A stretch of 64,000 nt of DNA from Flavihumibacter soli (lineage in GTDB: Bacteria; Bacteroidota; Bacteroidia; Sphingobacteriales; Sphingobacteriaceae). Each line of letters starts with the position of its first letter. Position 1 is the stretch's first letter. The notes beneath the pieces were generated by a model. The model had not been told where the DNA came from, did not search any database, and saw only the letters and a list, made by a program, of their open reading frames with translations. Where the stretch lies: contig NZ_JAAFZB010000091.1 of the NCBI RefSeq assembly GCF_010692725.1, positions 124,001-188,000 on the forward strand, written 5' to 3'. Both the position numbers and the translations under genes were made by a program. Shown here piece by piece: positions 8,714 through 19,150 of this stretch.

Positions 8714-11700
8714 TTATTGCTTAATCAATTTCAACCGATGCAAAATTGCCTTATTGCTGACACCTACAACCTCTACAATGTAAACACCACTGAGCAACTC
8801 GGAGATATCCTGGGTTATTACAGCCGAATAATTAGTAAATGTCTGTGACTTTATTTTTTGACTTTTAACATCATATATATTAATTTGAAGGGGTTGATTA
8901 TCAGCAAAATCGACCTTTAGGCTAAAGTCGTTACTCGCTGGATTCGGATACAAAAAAATACCCCTGCTAGTTATTTTAACGTAGTTAAGGGATATGACTT
9001 CGGAATAAGTGAATTCGCATTGATCATTAACTTGTTTTAATCGATAATAGTTGATTCCTGTTTTGGGTGTTTCATCCGAAAATAGGTAATCGAGTTTTTT
9101 TGAGGATGTTCCCCCTCCATCAGTAGTTCCTATTTTGGCGAAAGACACTCCGTCCTGCGAGCGTTCAATTTCGAAATAATCATTATCAACCTCCCCCCCG
9201 GTACTCCATTTCAACTGAGAACCTTTTTCAACCACCACACCGGTGAAGCTTAGATATTTTACAGCAGGAACTTTTTCAAATACAAGCTTGAAACGGTTTG
9301 CTCCGAAGGTTAGAGCATTGGAGCGATCAACTGCAAATTCATAGATCGGTTTTTCCTTTAGGTTTGTCAGGCTGTTAAGTAAACTATCCTTCAATAAAAT
9401 GCGATAATTATCTATTGAGTTGATGCCGGTAAAACTCATTTTTAGAGTCCCGTTTGCATTAGAATTTACAGTCAGCCCTATTTCCTTAACTTCCTTAATA
9501 TCCGGCATGAAGTTAATTGCGACATTCTTACCGTCGCTGGTCTGGCTTGACATGGAAACAGAACTTCCGGCCAGGTAAGTGGCATCTAACCGTCCAAATT
9601 TGGCATCAAACCCCTCCATAAATACGATCGCTGTTTCATCAGCATTAAACTTATCCTCCAATTTTACTCGCAAGACCTTAGTTTCTGATGAACTTTGATT
9701 TAAGGGGCCACTCGTTAACAATCGCGGCGATGGAAGAACCGCAGAAATGGCTTTGGCATTCTCCTGAAATCTTATAAACGAGCCTGTACCTCTTGTTCTG
9801 ACATAAAATCCTTGTCCAGGCTGAATATAGAATGGCGTTTCCGGTGTACTGTTAGGGTTAGCAATGCTTGTTCCTGCTGGCAAAGCTCCCAGTCCACCGT
9901 TAGTAACAATCCCGCCGCTGTAGGTAAGCATACTACCACCCGGTCTGATTATTGCAACCATATTCTCGACGACCGAATTATCGGATCTAATAACCTGGGT
10001 CCAGTCAATTATTGATGGATACGGGTTTCCCACCAAATTAAAACCGTTATATTCAACATCCCTGAGACCAGCATTCGGGGTATATGACAGGTCCGTTCTT
10101 ATATCTCCATAATTTATTGCCCCTTTATATGTTATGGCCATGCTTTCAGGCGTGTCGTAAGGAGCTACAACTTTTGAACCTGTTGCTGTATTATTATCAG
10201 ACCTGTCACCGCGATAGAAAAGGAAAAAGCCAATACCTGGAATCATGTTGTTATTAATATCTGAAACAGGATTATATTGGGCTAAAGCTCCCTGATCAAA
10301 TCTCGCTGCCTCCTTATATGTATATAGTGTTTCCGAAGAAGGATCCGGAGCAAACACATCAAATCCCCCGGTTCCTGAACCGTTAATAAACATATTACTT
10401 TGCAGTTGCTTAAAGCTAGCGTCGACTACCGGAGAAGACATGGTTCTGGTCCCTCTGTTAGCGTTTGTAGAAACGGAATTTGTAGCAGGTCCACCAGTGA
10501 TCCATGATTCGACGTTAACTATACCGCTCACAGCTGCTCCCGCGAAAAGGCTTCCGATATTGGATGTGGTTGTTGCTGTTGAAACCATTGTTAAAAAACC
10601 ATTTGAAGCCAATGTACCTGCGGTTGGAATAATATTACCGATCACATTTAGAGTGTTGGCCAGATCGATTGTTTTCCCCGCACAATCAAAAGTCAGATTC
10701 TTCAGCGCGTTCGAAATCCTCGGTAAAGTCGGATCAAACTTTAACGAGGTGGTAAAGGAACCATGTACTATCAGCTCGCTATTTGGGCTGCCGATTATAG
10801 AGCCATTCATTGTGATGACGGATGAGACTGAATTACCCAGGGTTAAAGTTCTTCCATTCAAGTCAATCGTTGCATTGCCTTGAAGATCAAAATTATTCGA
10901 TCTAAAATCCACGTCCAATCTTGGGAAATTTCCATTGCCCACCTGTGGAATGATCACACTTGCATCGTTTGGCGGTATTCCACAAAGCCAGTTTGCCGCA
11001 TTATTCCAATTATTATTAGGAGCGCCGGCTCCGCCTGTCCATACATATCCACTTTTTATATAAAGCAGGAGAGTATTATTCGCGGCCGGATTTATCGAAC
11101 AGCTCACAGAATTAGCAGTCACTGTTATGCTGTTAATGACCAGCGACTGCCCGTCATTTGCTGCTGTTACCGGCGCCTGGAAACTTCCGGCACCGACGGC
11201 ATCGGCGGATATGTTAACCGTTACAGGCGAACCACCGCCGATCTGGTATACCACTGTTGTTATACTGTTCGCCAGCAGACCGCTTACATTAGCCGTGAGA
11301 TTCATTGTTCCGGTTACATTGCAGAGCGGCGAAGACGAAATAGAGCCCAGGGTTGGCCGCGGGTTTACAATTAATGTTGTTGAGTTATTCGTCGAAAAGT
11401 TTTGACTGCACCCAGGTCCACCATTGATGCTACTGCTAATGGTGGTTATCGTTAAAAGTTTGCCGTTATCTGCAAATGTTACCGGAATTTTAAAACTGCC
11501 GGTTGTTCCAACTGAGGTAACACTGGCTGTGCCACCAACACCGTTGATATTATAGGTTATTGTTGAAATGCTATTATTGAGTAAGCCATTTAACGTAATT
11601 GTAGAGTTTGAACCGCTGCATACAATATCCGATGAGACGCCGCTTAATGTCGCCAGCGGATTCACAGTGACCGTAATTTGGGCCGTTTTGGTACATGCGG

Positions 11701-14700
11701 GTCCGCTGGTGGCAGTTGCCGTAACTGTATAAGTGGTTGTGACCAGAGGATTAGCTGTCACTGTATTTCCCGTTGTAGAAGATAAACCAGTAGAAGGGCT
11801 CCAGGAGTACGTATATGATACGTCACTTGATGCAGTTAAAACCGTACTGCTTCCTATGCAAATGTTATTAATACTTGATCCAAATGTTATTGCCGATGTT
11901 CCTAGAACCAAATCTTTTGCTTTTCCCTTATCAGGATAGGTATAGCTACATCCTCCGGATGAGATTGTTAATGTATAACAATTACCTTCACTTCCGACAG
12001 GAACGATATAAGTAGGCTGGTTTGAAACACCCGGCGCAAAATGCGGATTACCACAATTTCCTATTGACTCATTCCATTGATAAGTAAAATTCCCATCCCC
12101 ACCGGTTGGAGTGCCCGTTGCTTGTAACATAATACCACTTCCTGAACAAGTGGGAACTGCAATCCAGGTGCTGGTATTCGGAACAATGGCCGCACCTATA
12201 GAAACTGTAGTTGATGTAGTAAATATTGAGCAGCCGCCTGCAGCTGCTATAGTATAAGTTATTGTGTAAACACCCCCTGTGCTGGTACTCGGTGTAATTG
12301 CACCCGTGGCACTGCTCAACGTCAGTCCAACAGGACTTGCGTTATATGTTCCGCCGGCAGTTCCTGTCCTGGTAACCGGGGCAGTTCCAATAAAGCTTGA
12401 CTTGCAAAATGGTCCTGCATAACTTATTGTCGCTGTCGGTTGTGCAGTAACTGTTATAGTACCGGTTAATGAATTATTGACACAGGGGCTGGAAGTGGTA
12501 ACAGTATAGTTAAATGTACCCGATGCGGTGGGTGTCCCGCTGATCGTAAATACACCCGCGCTGAAAGTACCGGTAACTCCTGCAGGCAATGCCCCTGCGG
12601 TAATGGAAGCACCTGTTCCTCCGCCTCCTATTGCATAAGTAATATTTGTTATGGCTGTATTAATGCATTTGGTCTGAACATTTGTCCCAGCTGCTGATGA
12701 TAATGAAATAGTAGAATTGGGGGTAACTGTAAGAGAGCCGCTTACTGAATTACTAATACAGGGGCCTGTAGCGGTAACAGTGTAGTTAAATGTTCCTGAT
12801 GCGCTCGGCGTTCCACTAATCGTAAATACGCCGGCATTGTAGGAGCCGGTAACACCCGCAGGTAATGCACCCGCTGTAATGGATGCTCCTGTACCACCGA
12901 TTGCATAAGTAATATTTGTTACGGCCGTATTGATACATTTAGTCTGAGCATCTGTTCCCACTGCTGACGATAACACAATGGTTGCGTTCGGATTAACGGT
13001 AATAGTTCCGGTTATTGAATTATTAACGCAAGGACCCATAGTGGTAACAGTATAACTAAATATTCCCGATGCACTGGGTGTTCCGCTGATCGTAAATACA
13101 CCCCCGCTGAAAGTACCGGTAATTCCTGCGGGCAATGCCCCCGCGGTAATGGAAGCACCTGTTCCTCCACCTCCTATTGCATAAGTAATATTTGTAATGG
13201 CCGTATTGACACATCTGGTCTGAGCATCTGTTCCGGGTGCTGATGATAATAAGATAGTAGAATTGGGAGTAACTGTAAGAGAGCCGCTTACTGAATTACT
13301 AACACAGGGGCCTGTAGCGGTGACAGTGTAGTTAAATGTTCCTGATGCGCTCGGCGTGCCGCTGATCGTAAACACACCGGCATTGTAGGAGCCGGTAACA
13401 CCCGCAGGTAATGCACCCCCTGTAATGGATGCTCCTGTGCCACCGATTGTATAAGTAATATTTGTTATGGCCGTATTGATACATTTAGTCTGGGCATCTG
13501 TTCCGGCTGCTGACGATAACACAATGGTTGCATTAGGATTAACGGTGATAGTTCCGGTTATCAAATTGTTAATACAAGGGGATCCTGTAGTAGTAACGGT
13601 GTAGTTAAATACTCCCGATGATGTTGGTGTTCCACTGATCGTAAATACACCCGCATTGAATGAACCCGTAACACCCGCCGGTAACGACCCGGCCGTAATG
13701 GAGGCGCCTGTCCCACCGCCCGCGATGGAATAGGTAATATTTGTTATAGCATTAGCTATACAAACTGTTTGTGTACTTGTACCCGCAGCTGATGATAAAG
13801 TGATCGTGGAATTGTCATTAACAGTTATGGTTCCGGATATAGAACTATTATTACATGGCCCGGTAGTGGTAACGGTGTAATTAAATATCCCCGGAGCTGT
13901 AGGCGTTCCGCTAATAGTAAAGACACCGGCGCTGTAAGCACCGGTAACACCAGCCGGTAGGACGCCCGCTGTAATGGATGCTCCTGTACCACCTCCAATT
14001 GCATAAGTAATATTTGTTATGGCCGTATTGATACATTTGGTTTGGGCATTTGTTCCGGCTGCTGATGATAACACAATGGTGGAATTAGCATTAACGGTTA
14101 AAATTGCAGCATTAGACAACACCTGTGAACAGCTTCCACCAGTACCGCTGACCACTACATCATAATTACCTGAATTGGCTGTTGAAGAACCGGTAATAGT
14201 TAAGGTTGCCGTGTTTGCGCCTGAAAAATTCCCTCCTGAAACCGGAATACCATTTCTTCTCCACACATAACTGGCAATACTCCCGGATGCCGCTACTGTG
14301 AAGCTCACATTGGAGCCTTCACAGAGAGTTTGAGAAATTGGCTGTGTGGTAATGGTTAGGCTTTGATTAACTGTCAATTGGGCATTCGCAGAAGTGACCG
14401 GGCTACAGGGCGCAGCCCCGGTTACTACTACGGTATAAATACCGGACTGCGATACAGCTGCCTGGCTTATGTTTAATGTGGCCGAAGTGACACCGGAAAT
14501 GACTCCTGGGATATTAGACAAAGGATTTCCATCCTGATACCATTGATAGGTTAAACCCGTGCCGGTTGCTACGACTGAAAAACTAACCGGAAAACTTGAA
14601 CAAACCGATTGAGAAGCTGCGGGCTGTGTGGTTATTGCAACCACCTGATTTACAACCAGGGCCACCTCTGAAGAAGTTACAGGTGCACACGGACCAATGC

Positions 14701-17700
14701 CGGTTACTAAAACACTGTACATGCCAGCGTCTGCTCCTGTAACACTATTAAGCGTCAACGTTGTTGATGTGGCGCCAGCAATATTAGCACCACCCTTTCT
14801 CCATTGATAGGTTAGTCCCGTACCAGTGGCTGCCACACTAAATGTCGCCGTACTTCCTGCGCATAAAGTTTGAGTAACTGGCTGATTGCTAATGGCAACA
14901 ACCTCGTTCACTACCAAAGCCGCATTTGAGGAGGTGACAGGAGCACAAGGGCCCGTGCCCGTAACTACTACATTATAATCGCTGGCAGCATCGCCAACGG
15001 TAACGGGATTAAGCGTCAACGTCGCTGCCGTTGCTCCGGCAATATTGGTTGTTCCTTTCCGCCATTGATAGGTAAGTCCGGTACCTGTTGCCGCGACAGT
15101 AAAACTTACTGTGCTACCTGAACAGGTTGTTTGAGATGCTACCGGCTGAGCGGTAATAGCTACCACCTGGTTAACGACCAATGCTGACGTTTGGGAAGTA
15201 ACCGGTGTACAAGGACCAATGCCGGTCACCACAACAGTATAATTACCCGCATCTGCTGTTGTTATGTTATTAAGTGTCAATGTAGCGGATGTGGCTCCGG
15301 GAATATTAACACCCGCTCTTCTCCATTGGTAACTAAGCCCGGTACCCGTAGCTGTAACGCTAAAGGAGGCAGTACTACCTGAACACAACGTTTGAGTGGC
15401 GACGGGTTGATTGGTAATGGCAACAACTTCATTGACTACCAAAACCGCATTACTTGAAGTAAGCGGCGTACATGGACCAGTACCTGAAATGACCACATTA
15501 TAGTCAGTTCCTGAATCCGCTACTGTAGCGGAATTAATGGTTAATGTTGCCGAGGTAGCTCCGGGAATATTGGTTGTCCCCCGTCTCCATTGATAAGTTA
15601 GTCCCGTCCCGGTAGCAGCCACCGTGAAATTCACCGCGCTTCCGGAACAAACGGTTTGTGTAGCTATTGGCTGAGTCGAGATGGCAACAGCCTGATTAAC
15701 AATCAATGCGGCGGCAGATGAGGTCACGGGAGTACAGGGGCTTGTGCCACTCACTGTTACTGTGTAATTGCCGGCATCGCCTGTGGTAATATTATTGAGA
15801 GTGAGTATAGATGAAGTGGCCCCGGGTATATTAATCCCGGCTTTTTGCCATTGATAGCTAAGGCCTGTTCCTGTAGCGGCAACACTGAATGTCGCAGCAC
15901 TTCCAGAGCATAAAGTTTGGGTGGCGACGGGCTGACTGGTAATTATCGGTACTTGATTCACAGTTACGGTGAGCTGTGCCGTTCCGGCCACAGCTGGTGT
16001 ACAATTACCGGCTGGCAGATTTGTAGTTACAAGAAGATTGACATTCCCATTTAATATCGTTGGAGTATAAGTGGCACTTACAGTAATTGGATTAGTGCCG
16101 GCTGTAACTATGTTGGAGAAAGAACCGCTTGGCGCACTCCATACAGCGCTAGTAGCATTGCCGGTCAATGTGGCTACTACGTTTATTGATTGACCGGAAC
16201 ATATTGATTGGTTTGATCCGACAGTTACACCTGCAAATCTATTCACACTAATACCGAAAGTCTGCGATACAGCACTGTTGCCGCATGGATTAGAAGCTAC
16301 AACCGTAACAGGTTGATTATTTGAAATACTTGCTGCTGCTGTTATATTAACCGTTACTTGATTTCCTGATTGGGAGGCAATTACAAATCCCGGGGGGAAT
16401 GTCCAGGTATAGCTCGTTGCAATCCCGCTTGAAAGATTTCCAGCAGTATAAGTTTGAGATGTGACAGGACAAACTGAATTATTTCCACTAATCCTTCCTT
16501 GGCTCCCATTGGAAAAACTGGGCGCACCTGTATAAACAGTCATGGCTACAATATTACTTGTAGCAGTGGCTGGAGAAGCACAAGGAGCGTTGGATGTTAG
16601 AACAACTGATATTGATGACGGGTTACCTAAAGAACTGGTAGTATACGTTGCCCCTGTCGCTCCCAAAATATTAACTCCATTCCGTTGCCATTGGTATGTG
16701 GGCATAGTACCTCCGTTTGTAGGCGTAGCCGTAAAGGTTACCGGTGTCCCGGAACTGGCACATATCGATGTCGAGGATGCGGATATCGTCACCGAAGGTA
16801 CCAGTACAGGATTGACCACCACAGAGGTGGCTCCTGCTAAACTCGTACACCCATTCACTGTGATCGTTACACTGTATGTTCCAGCCATCGCTGCTGTTGC
16901 ATTGTTAATTACCGGAGTCCGGGCAGAACTGTTAAATCCATTCGGCCCGGTCCAGGAATAAGTAGCTCCGGCTACAGTGGGGGTAGTTAAATTAATAGAG
17001 CTACCTTGACAAACAGGAGTATTACTGCTCGCCGTCGGTGTCGCCGGAATTGGATTGACTACAACAGTGGTTGTGCCAGCCGGGCTAGTACAACCATTTA
17101 CGGTTATGGTTAAACTATACACCCCGGCCATTGCAGCCGTTGAACTAGCGATTGTGGGATTCTGCAGGGTACTACTAAAACCATTTGGCCCGCTCCAGCC
17201 GTATGTAGCGCCAGCAACTGCCGCCGTCGAAAGATTAATCGTCCCACCCGCACAGACCGCACTATTACTGCTGGCAACCGGTGTTGCCGGCACTGCATTG
17301 ACAACAACGGTTGTTGTGCCTGCGGCGCTTGTACAACCATTTACAGTGATTGAAACACTATAAACCCCCGCCATTGCAGTCGTAGCATTTGAGATCACGG
17401 GATTCTGAACCGTACTTACGAAACTATTTGGCCCGGTCCATGAGTAAGTCGCTCCTGTAATAGCGGCCGTCGATAAATTAATGGTACTGCCCACACAAGC
17501 CGGACCGCTACTATTTGCTGTTGGTGTGGCTGGAATGGCATTAACCACCACGTTTGTCGTCCCCGCCAGGCTGGTACAGCCATCTAAGGTTATGGTGACA
17601 CTATATACACCAGCCATGGCTGTTGTCGAAGCTGGAATAACAGGATTCTGATCGGAACTGGTGAAGCTATTAGGCCCGGTCCAGGAATAGGTAGCGCCGG

Positions 17701-19150
17701 CTACTGTAGGAGTGCTTAAGCTAATTGCACTACCTGCGCAGATTGCACCGGAATTTGAAGCCGTCGGTGTTGGCGGTAAAGAATTTACGATAACGGAAGT
17801 GGTCCCTGGCAAGCTTGCACAGCCGTTTACTGTTACGGTCACACTATAATCGCCGGCCATTGCAGAAGCTGCGTTGACAATCGCTGGATTTTGAAGAGCA
17901 CTGGTAAAACCGTTTGGTCCGGACCATAAATAGGTAGCGCCGGCTACAGCTGGTGTAGTTAAGTTAATTATGCTGCCTGCGCAGACCGGTCCGTTGTTGC
18001 TAGCCGTTGGAGTTGCAGGAATTGGATTTACTACAACTGTAGTAATTCCTGCTGTACTTGTACAACCATTTACCGTTATCGTCACCCTATAAACGCCGGC
18101 CATTGCAGACGTTGAGTTTAAAATAGAAGGGTTCTGATCAGCACTGCTGAAGCCGGCCGGCCCAGTCCAGGAATAAGTAGCGCCTGCCACTGCAGGCGTG
18201 CTCAAATTAATTGTACTGCCCTCACAGATCGGGCCGCTATTTGACGCTGTTGGCGTTGCAGGGATATCGTTTACTGTTACGGCGACTGAATTGCTTGTGG
18301 CCAGGCTAGTTGTAGTACAAGGAGCATTCGATGTTAAAACCACCGTAACAACACTACCGTTTGTTAAGTCGGAAGCGGTAAAAGTAGAGCTATTTGCTCC
18401 CGTAACGTTTAGGCCATTGATCTGCCATTGATATAAAGGAGCTGACCCTTCATTGGTGGCTGAGGCAGTGAAGGTAACCGGGCTCCCCGCACAAACCGGC
18501 CCAGCAGGGTTTGCCGAGATATTTACAGTTGGAGTCAAAGCCGCAAACAATGACAGGGAACCAAAATTTGTACTTGCCGTTATACCATTAAATCCGCTTG
18601 AACTACTTGAGGTTATATCACCGCTTGCTGATGTTGAGGTCGTTGCCTGAACCTGTAGCCCAATAATCGTGAATGCATCCAAAGCATTGACGTTGGCACC
18701 TGATACATTAATTGTTAAGGATGAAGAAGTTAAGCCGCCAGCAGCTGTGGTAACCGAAGTGATATCAGTTCCGGATGAGGAATATGCAAGAGTGGACGAT
18801 GTATTAAATTGCCAACCGGCCGGTGCATTGAGTGTTAATATTAAATCCGTACCGGTAAATGCAAAGTCACCGTCGGCTGTTTCAGCGATTACTATGTTAC
18901 CCAGAGTTGTATAGCCTGCTGCACTCCCTCCTACTACCAGATTGCTGCAAATGGACGTTCCGTTCGTTGGTGCTGTAACGGTCGTTTGGCCAACCGCTGA
19001 AAAAGCGGATGAAATGAGAACTAATACTAAAAGGAATAGCTTACCAAAGAAATTAAACTTCTCCAAAGCTTGAAACCCAAAAAATCCTGATAAAGACAGG
19101 TTTTTATTGGAAGTGCCGTATAATTTGAAAAGTGGTGTAGAAATTTCCAT
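8714..19150 (-). CDS. Giant T9SS type A sorting domain protein with Ig-like and putative-Ig tandem repeats
   Basis: 3478 residues, the largest complete gene here. A long N terminus leads into a hydrophobic export segment (KLFLLVLVLISSAFSAVG, about residues 37-55). Then follow: a unique beta domain; six about 81-residue repeats (PATPTASNSGPICEGSTINL type); a unique region; seven Ig-like repeats of about 87 residues (ITxQPVATQTLCSGS ... SYQWRR); six He_PIG-like repeats of about 91 residues (NSTIVLSSAAGT ... FTISGTP ... FNYTVTTTGPC); further Ig-like units; a GYVWTGGAGAPNNNW domain near residue 2700; the NRGTRTMSSPV module shared with the two neighbours; an FnIII-like segment (DYFEIERSQDG); and the sorting domain (LYPNPASNDF, LLSGVYIVEV). 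Each Ig-type repeat carries one or two Cys. Likely a surface filament or adhesin. The exact start is uncertain. Confidence 0.85.
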   Translation of the reverse strand: MEISTPLFKLYGTSNKNLSLSGFFGFQALEKFNFFGKLFLLVLVLISSAFSAVGQTTVTAPTNGTSICSNLVVGGSAAGYTTLGNIVIAETADGDFAFTGTDLILTLNAPAGWQFNTSSTLAYSSSGTDITSVTTAAGGLTSSSLTINVSGANVNALDAFTIIGLQVQATTSTSASGDITSSSSSGFNGITASTNFGSLSLFAALTPTVNISANPAGPVCAGSPVTFTASATNEGSAPLYQWQINGLNVTGANSSTFTASDLTNGSVVTVVLTSNAPCTTTSLATSNSVAVTVNDIPATPTASNSGPICEGSTINLSTPAVAGATYSWTGPAGFSSADQNPSILNSTSAMAGVYRVTITVNGCTSTAGITTVVVNPIPATPTASNNGPVCAGSIINLTTPAVAGATYLWSGPNGFTSALQNPAIVNAASAMAGDYSVTVTVNGCASLPGTTSVIVNSLPPTPTASNSGAICAGSAISLSTPTVAGATYSWTGPNSFTSSDQNPVIPASTTAMAGVYSVTITLDGCTSLAGTTNVVVNAIPATPTANSSGPACVGSTINLSTAAITGATYSWTGPNSFVSTVQNPVISNATTAMAGVYSVSITVNGCTSAAGTTTVVVNAVPATPVASSNSAVCAGGTINLSTAAVAGATYGWSGPNGFSSTLQNPTIASSTAAMAGVYSLTITVNGCTSPAGTTTVVVNPIPATPTASSNTPVCQGSSINLTTPTVAGATYSWTGPNGFNSSARTPVINNATAAMAGTYSVTITVNGCTSLAGATSVVVNPVLVPSVTISASSTSICASSGTPVTFTATPTNGGTMPTYQWQRNGVNILGATGATYTTSSLGNPSSISVVLTSNAPCASPATATSNIVAMTVYTGAPSFSNGSQGRISGNNSVCPVTSQTYTAGNLSSGIATSYTWTFPPGFVIASQSGNQVTVNITAAASISNNQPVTVVASNPCGNSAVSQTFGISVNRFAGVTVGSNQSICSGQSINVVATLTGNATSAVWSAPSGSFSNIVTAGTNPITVSATYTPTILNGNVNLLVTTNLPAGNCTPAVAGTAQLTVTVNQVPIITSQPVATQTLCSGSAATFSVAATGTGLSYQWQKAGINIPGATSSILTLNNITTGDAGNYTVTVSGTSPCTPVTSSAAALIVNQAVAISTQPIATQTVCSGSAVNFTVAATGTGLTYQWRRGTTNIPGATSATLTINSATVADSGTDYNVVISGTGPCTPLTSSNAVLVVNEVVAITNQPVATQTLCSGSTASFSVTATGTGLSYQWRRAGVNIPGATSATLTLNNITTADAGNYTVVVTGIGPCTPVTSQTSALVVNQVVAITAQPVASQTTCSGSTVSFTVAATGTGLTYQWRKGTTNIAGATAATLTLNPVTVGDAASDYNVVVTGTGPCAPVTSSNAALVVNEVVAISNQPVTQTLCAGSTATFSVAATGTGLTYQWRKGGANIAGATSTTLTLNSVTGADAGMYSVLVTGIGPCAPVTSSEVALVVNQVVAITTQPAASQSVCSSFPVSFSVVATGTGLTYQWYQDGNPLSNIPGVISGVTSATLNISQAAVSQSGIYTVVVTGAAPCSPVTSANAQLTVNQSLTITTQPISQTLCEGSNVSFTVAASGSIASYVWRRNGIPVSGGNFSGANTATLTITGSSTANSGNYDVVVSGTGGSCSQVLSNAAILTVNANSTIVLSSAAGTNAQTKCINTAITNITYAIGGGTGASITAGVLPAGVTGAYSAGVFTISGTPTAPGIFNYTVTTTGPCNNSSISGTITVNDNSTITLSSAAGTSTQTVCIANAITNITYSIAGGGTGASITAGSLPAGVTGSFNAGVFTISGTPTSSGVFNYTVTTTGSPCINNLITGTITVNPNATIVLSSAAGTDAQTKCINTAITNITYTIGGTGASITGGALPAGVTGSYNAGVFTISGTPSASGTFNYTVTATGPCVSNSVSGSLTVTPNSTILLSSAPGTDAQTRCVNTAITNITYAIGGGGTGASITAGALPAGITGTFSGGVFTISGTPSASGIFSYTVTTMGPCVNNSITGTITVNPNATIVLSSAVGTDAQTKCINTAVTNITYAIGGTGASITAGALPAGVTGSYNAGVFTISGTPSASGTFNYTVTATGPCISNSVSGSLTVTPNSTISLSSAAGTNVQTKCINTAITNITYAIGGGGTGASITAGALPAGVTGTFSAGVFTISGTPTASGTFNYTVTTSSPCVNNSLTGTITVTAQPTATISYAGPFCKSSFIGTAPVTRTGTAGGTYNASPVGLTLSSATGAITPSTSTGGVYTITYTIAAAGGCSIFTTSTTVSIGAAIVPNTSTWIAVPTCSGSGIMLQATGTPTGGDGNFTYQWNESIGNCGNPHFAPGVSNQPTYIVPVGSEGNCYTLTISSGGCSYTYPDKGKAKDLVLGTSAITFGSSINNICIGSSTVLTASSDVSYTYSWSPSTGLSSTTGNTVTANPLVTTTYTVTATATSGPACTKTAQITVTVNPLATLSGVSSDIVCSGSNSTITLNGLLNNSISTITYNINGVGGTASVTSVGTTGSFKIPVTFADNGKLLTITTISSSINGGPGCSQNFSTNNSTTLIVNPRPTLGSISSSPLCNVTGTMNLTANVSGLLANSITTVVYQIGGGSPVTVNISADAVGAGSFQAPVTAANDGQSLVINSITVTANSVSCSINPAANNTLLLYIKSGYVWTGGAGAPNNNWNNAANWLCGIPPNDASVIIPQVGNGNFPRLDVDFRSNNFDLQGNATIDLNGRTLTLGNSVSSVITMNGSIIGSPNSELIVHGSFTTSLKFDPTLPRISNALKNLTFDCAGKTIDLANTLNVIGNIIPTAGTLASNGFLTMVSTATTTSNIGSLFAGAAVSGIVNVESWITGGPATNSVSTNANRGTRTMSSPVVDASFKQLQSNMFINGSGTGGFDVFAPDPSSETLYTYKEAARFDQGALAQYNPVSDINNNMIPGIGFFLFYRGDRSDNNTATGSKVVAPYDTPESMAITYKGAINYGDIRTDLSYTPNAGLRDVEYNGFNLVGNPYPSIIDWTQVIRSDNSVVENMVAIIRPGGSMLTYSGGIVTNGGLGALPAGTSIANPNSTPETPFYIQPGQGFYVRTRGTGSFIRFQENAKAISAVLPSPRLLTSGPLNQSSSETKVLRVKLEDKFNADETAIVFMEGFDAKFGRLDATYLAGSSVSMSSQTSDGKNVAINFMPDIKEVKEIGLTVNSNANGTLKMSFTGINSIDNYRILLKDSLLNSLTNLKEKPIYEFAVDRSNALTFGANRFKLVFEKVPAVKYLSFTGVVVEKGSQLKWSTGGEVDNDYFEIERSQDGVSFAKIGTTDGGGTSSKKLDYLFSDETPKTGINYYRLKQVNDQCEFTYSEVISLNYVKITSRGIFLYPNPASNDFSLKVDFADNQPLQINIYDVKSQKIKSQTFTNYSAVITQDISELLSGVYIVEVVGVSNKAILHRLKLIKQ
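12441..14092 (-). repeat. Six tandem He_PIG-like repeats inside the giant T9SS gene
   Basis: Six units of about 270-280 bp encode the pattern LSSAAGT-QTKC-INTAITNITY-GTGASITAG-LPAGVTG-FTISGTP-NYTV-GPC. The last four form two near-identical two-unit blocks: the phrase AACTGTAAGAGAGCCGCTTA occurs at 12725 and again at 13271, a 546-base (182-codon) period. Confidence 0.85.
14093..15957 (-). repeat. Seven tandem Ig-like repeats inside the giant T9SS gene
   Basis: Seven units of about 258-280 bp encode ITxQPVATQTLCSGS ... TGTGLTYQWRR ... GATSATLTLN ... YTVVVTGTGPCTPVTS. Units alternate: the second and fourth share GTTNI and DYNVV, while the first, third and fifth share DAGNYTV or DAGMYSV, indicating duplication of a two-unit block. 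Confidence 0.8.
16810..18268 (-). repeat. Six tandem 243-bp Ig-like repeats inside the giant T9SS gene
   Basis: Six consecutive 81-codon units, close to 6 x 243 bp in total, encode IPATPTASNSGPICEGS ... AGATYSWTGPNGF ... AMAGVYSVTITVNGCTS ... TTVVVN. Their regular length and high identity mark expansion by unequal recombination or slippage. Confidence 0.85.

Noticed and set aside
10440-10883. A 147-codon frame on the plus strand opposite the giant T9SS gene (and similar frames at 16542-16961, 11127-11405, 17055-17363, 57745-58131, 60481-60837).
   Set aside because: They mirror the tandem repeats of the coding strand; low-complexity Val/Pro-rich text, no family features, entirely inside a clear gene.
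10880-11374. A 164-codon plus-strand frame rich in Arg, Cys and Tyr.
   Set aside because: Antisense shadow of the giant gene; residue use is unlike any other gene in the window.
12441-18268. Regular repeats that at first glance could suggest a CRISPR or other DNA array.
   Set aside because: Units are 243-280 bp, in frame, and encode Ig-like domains in one open frame; no short repeat-spacer pattern.
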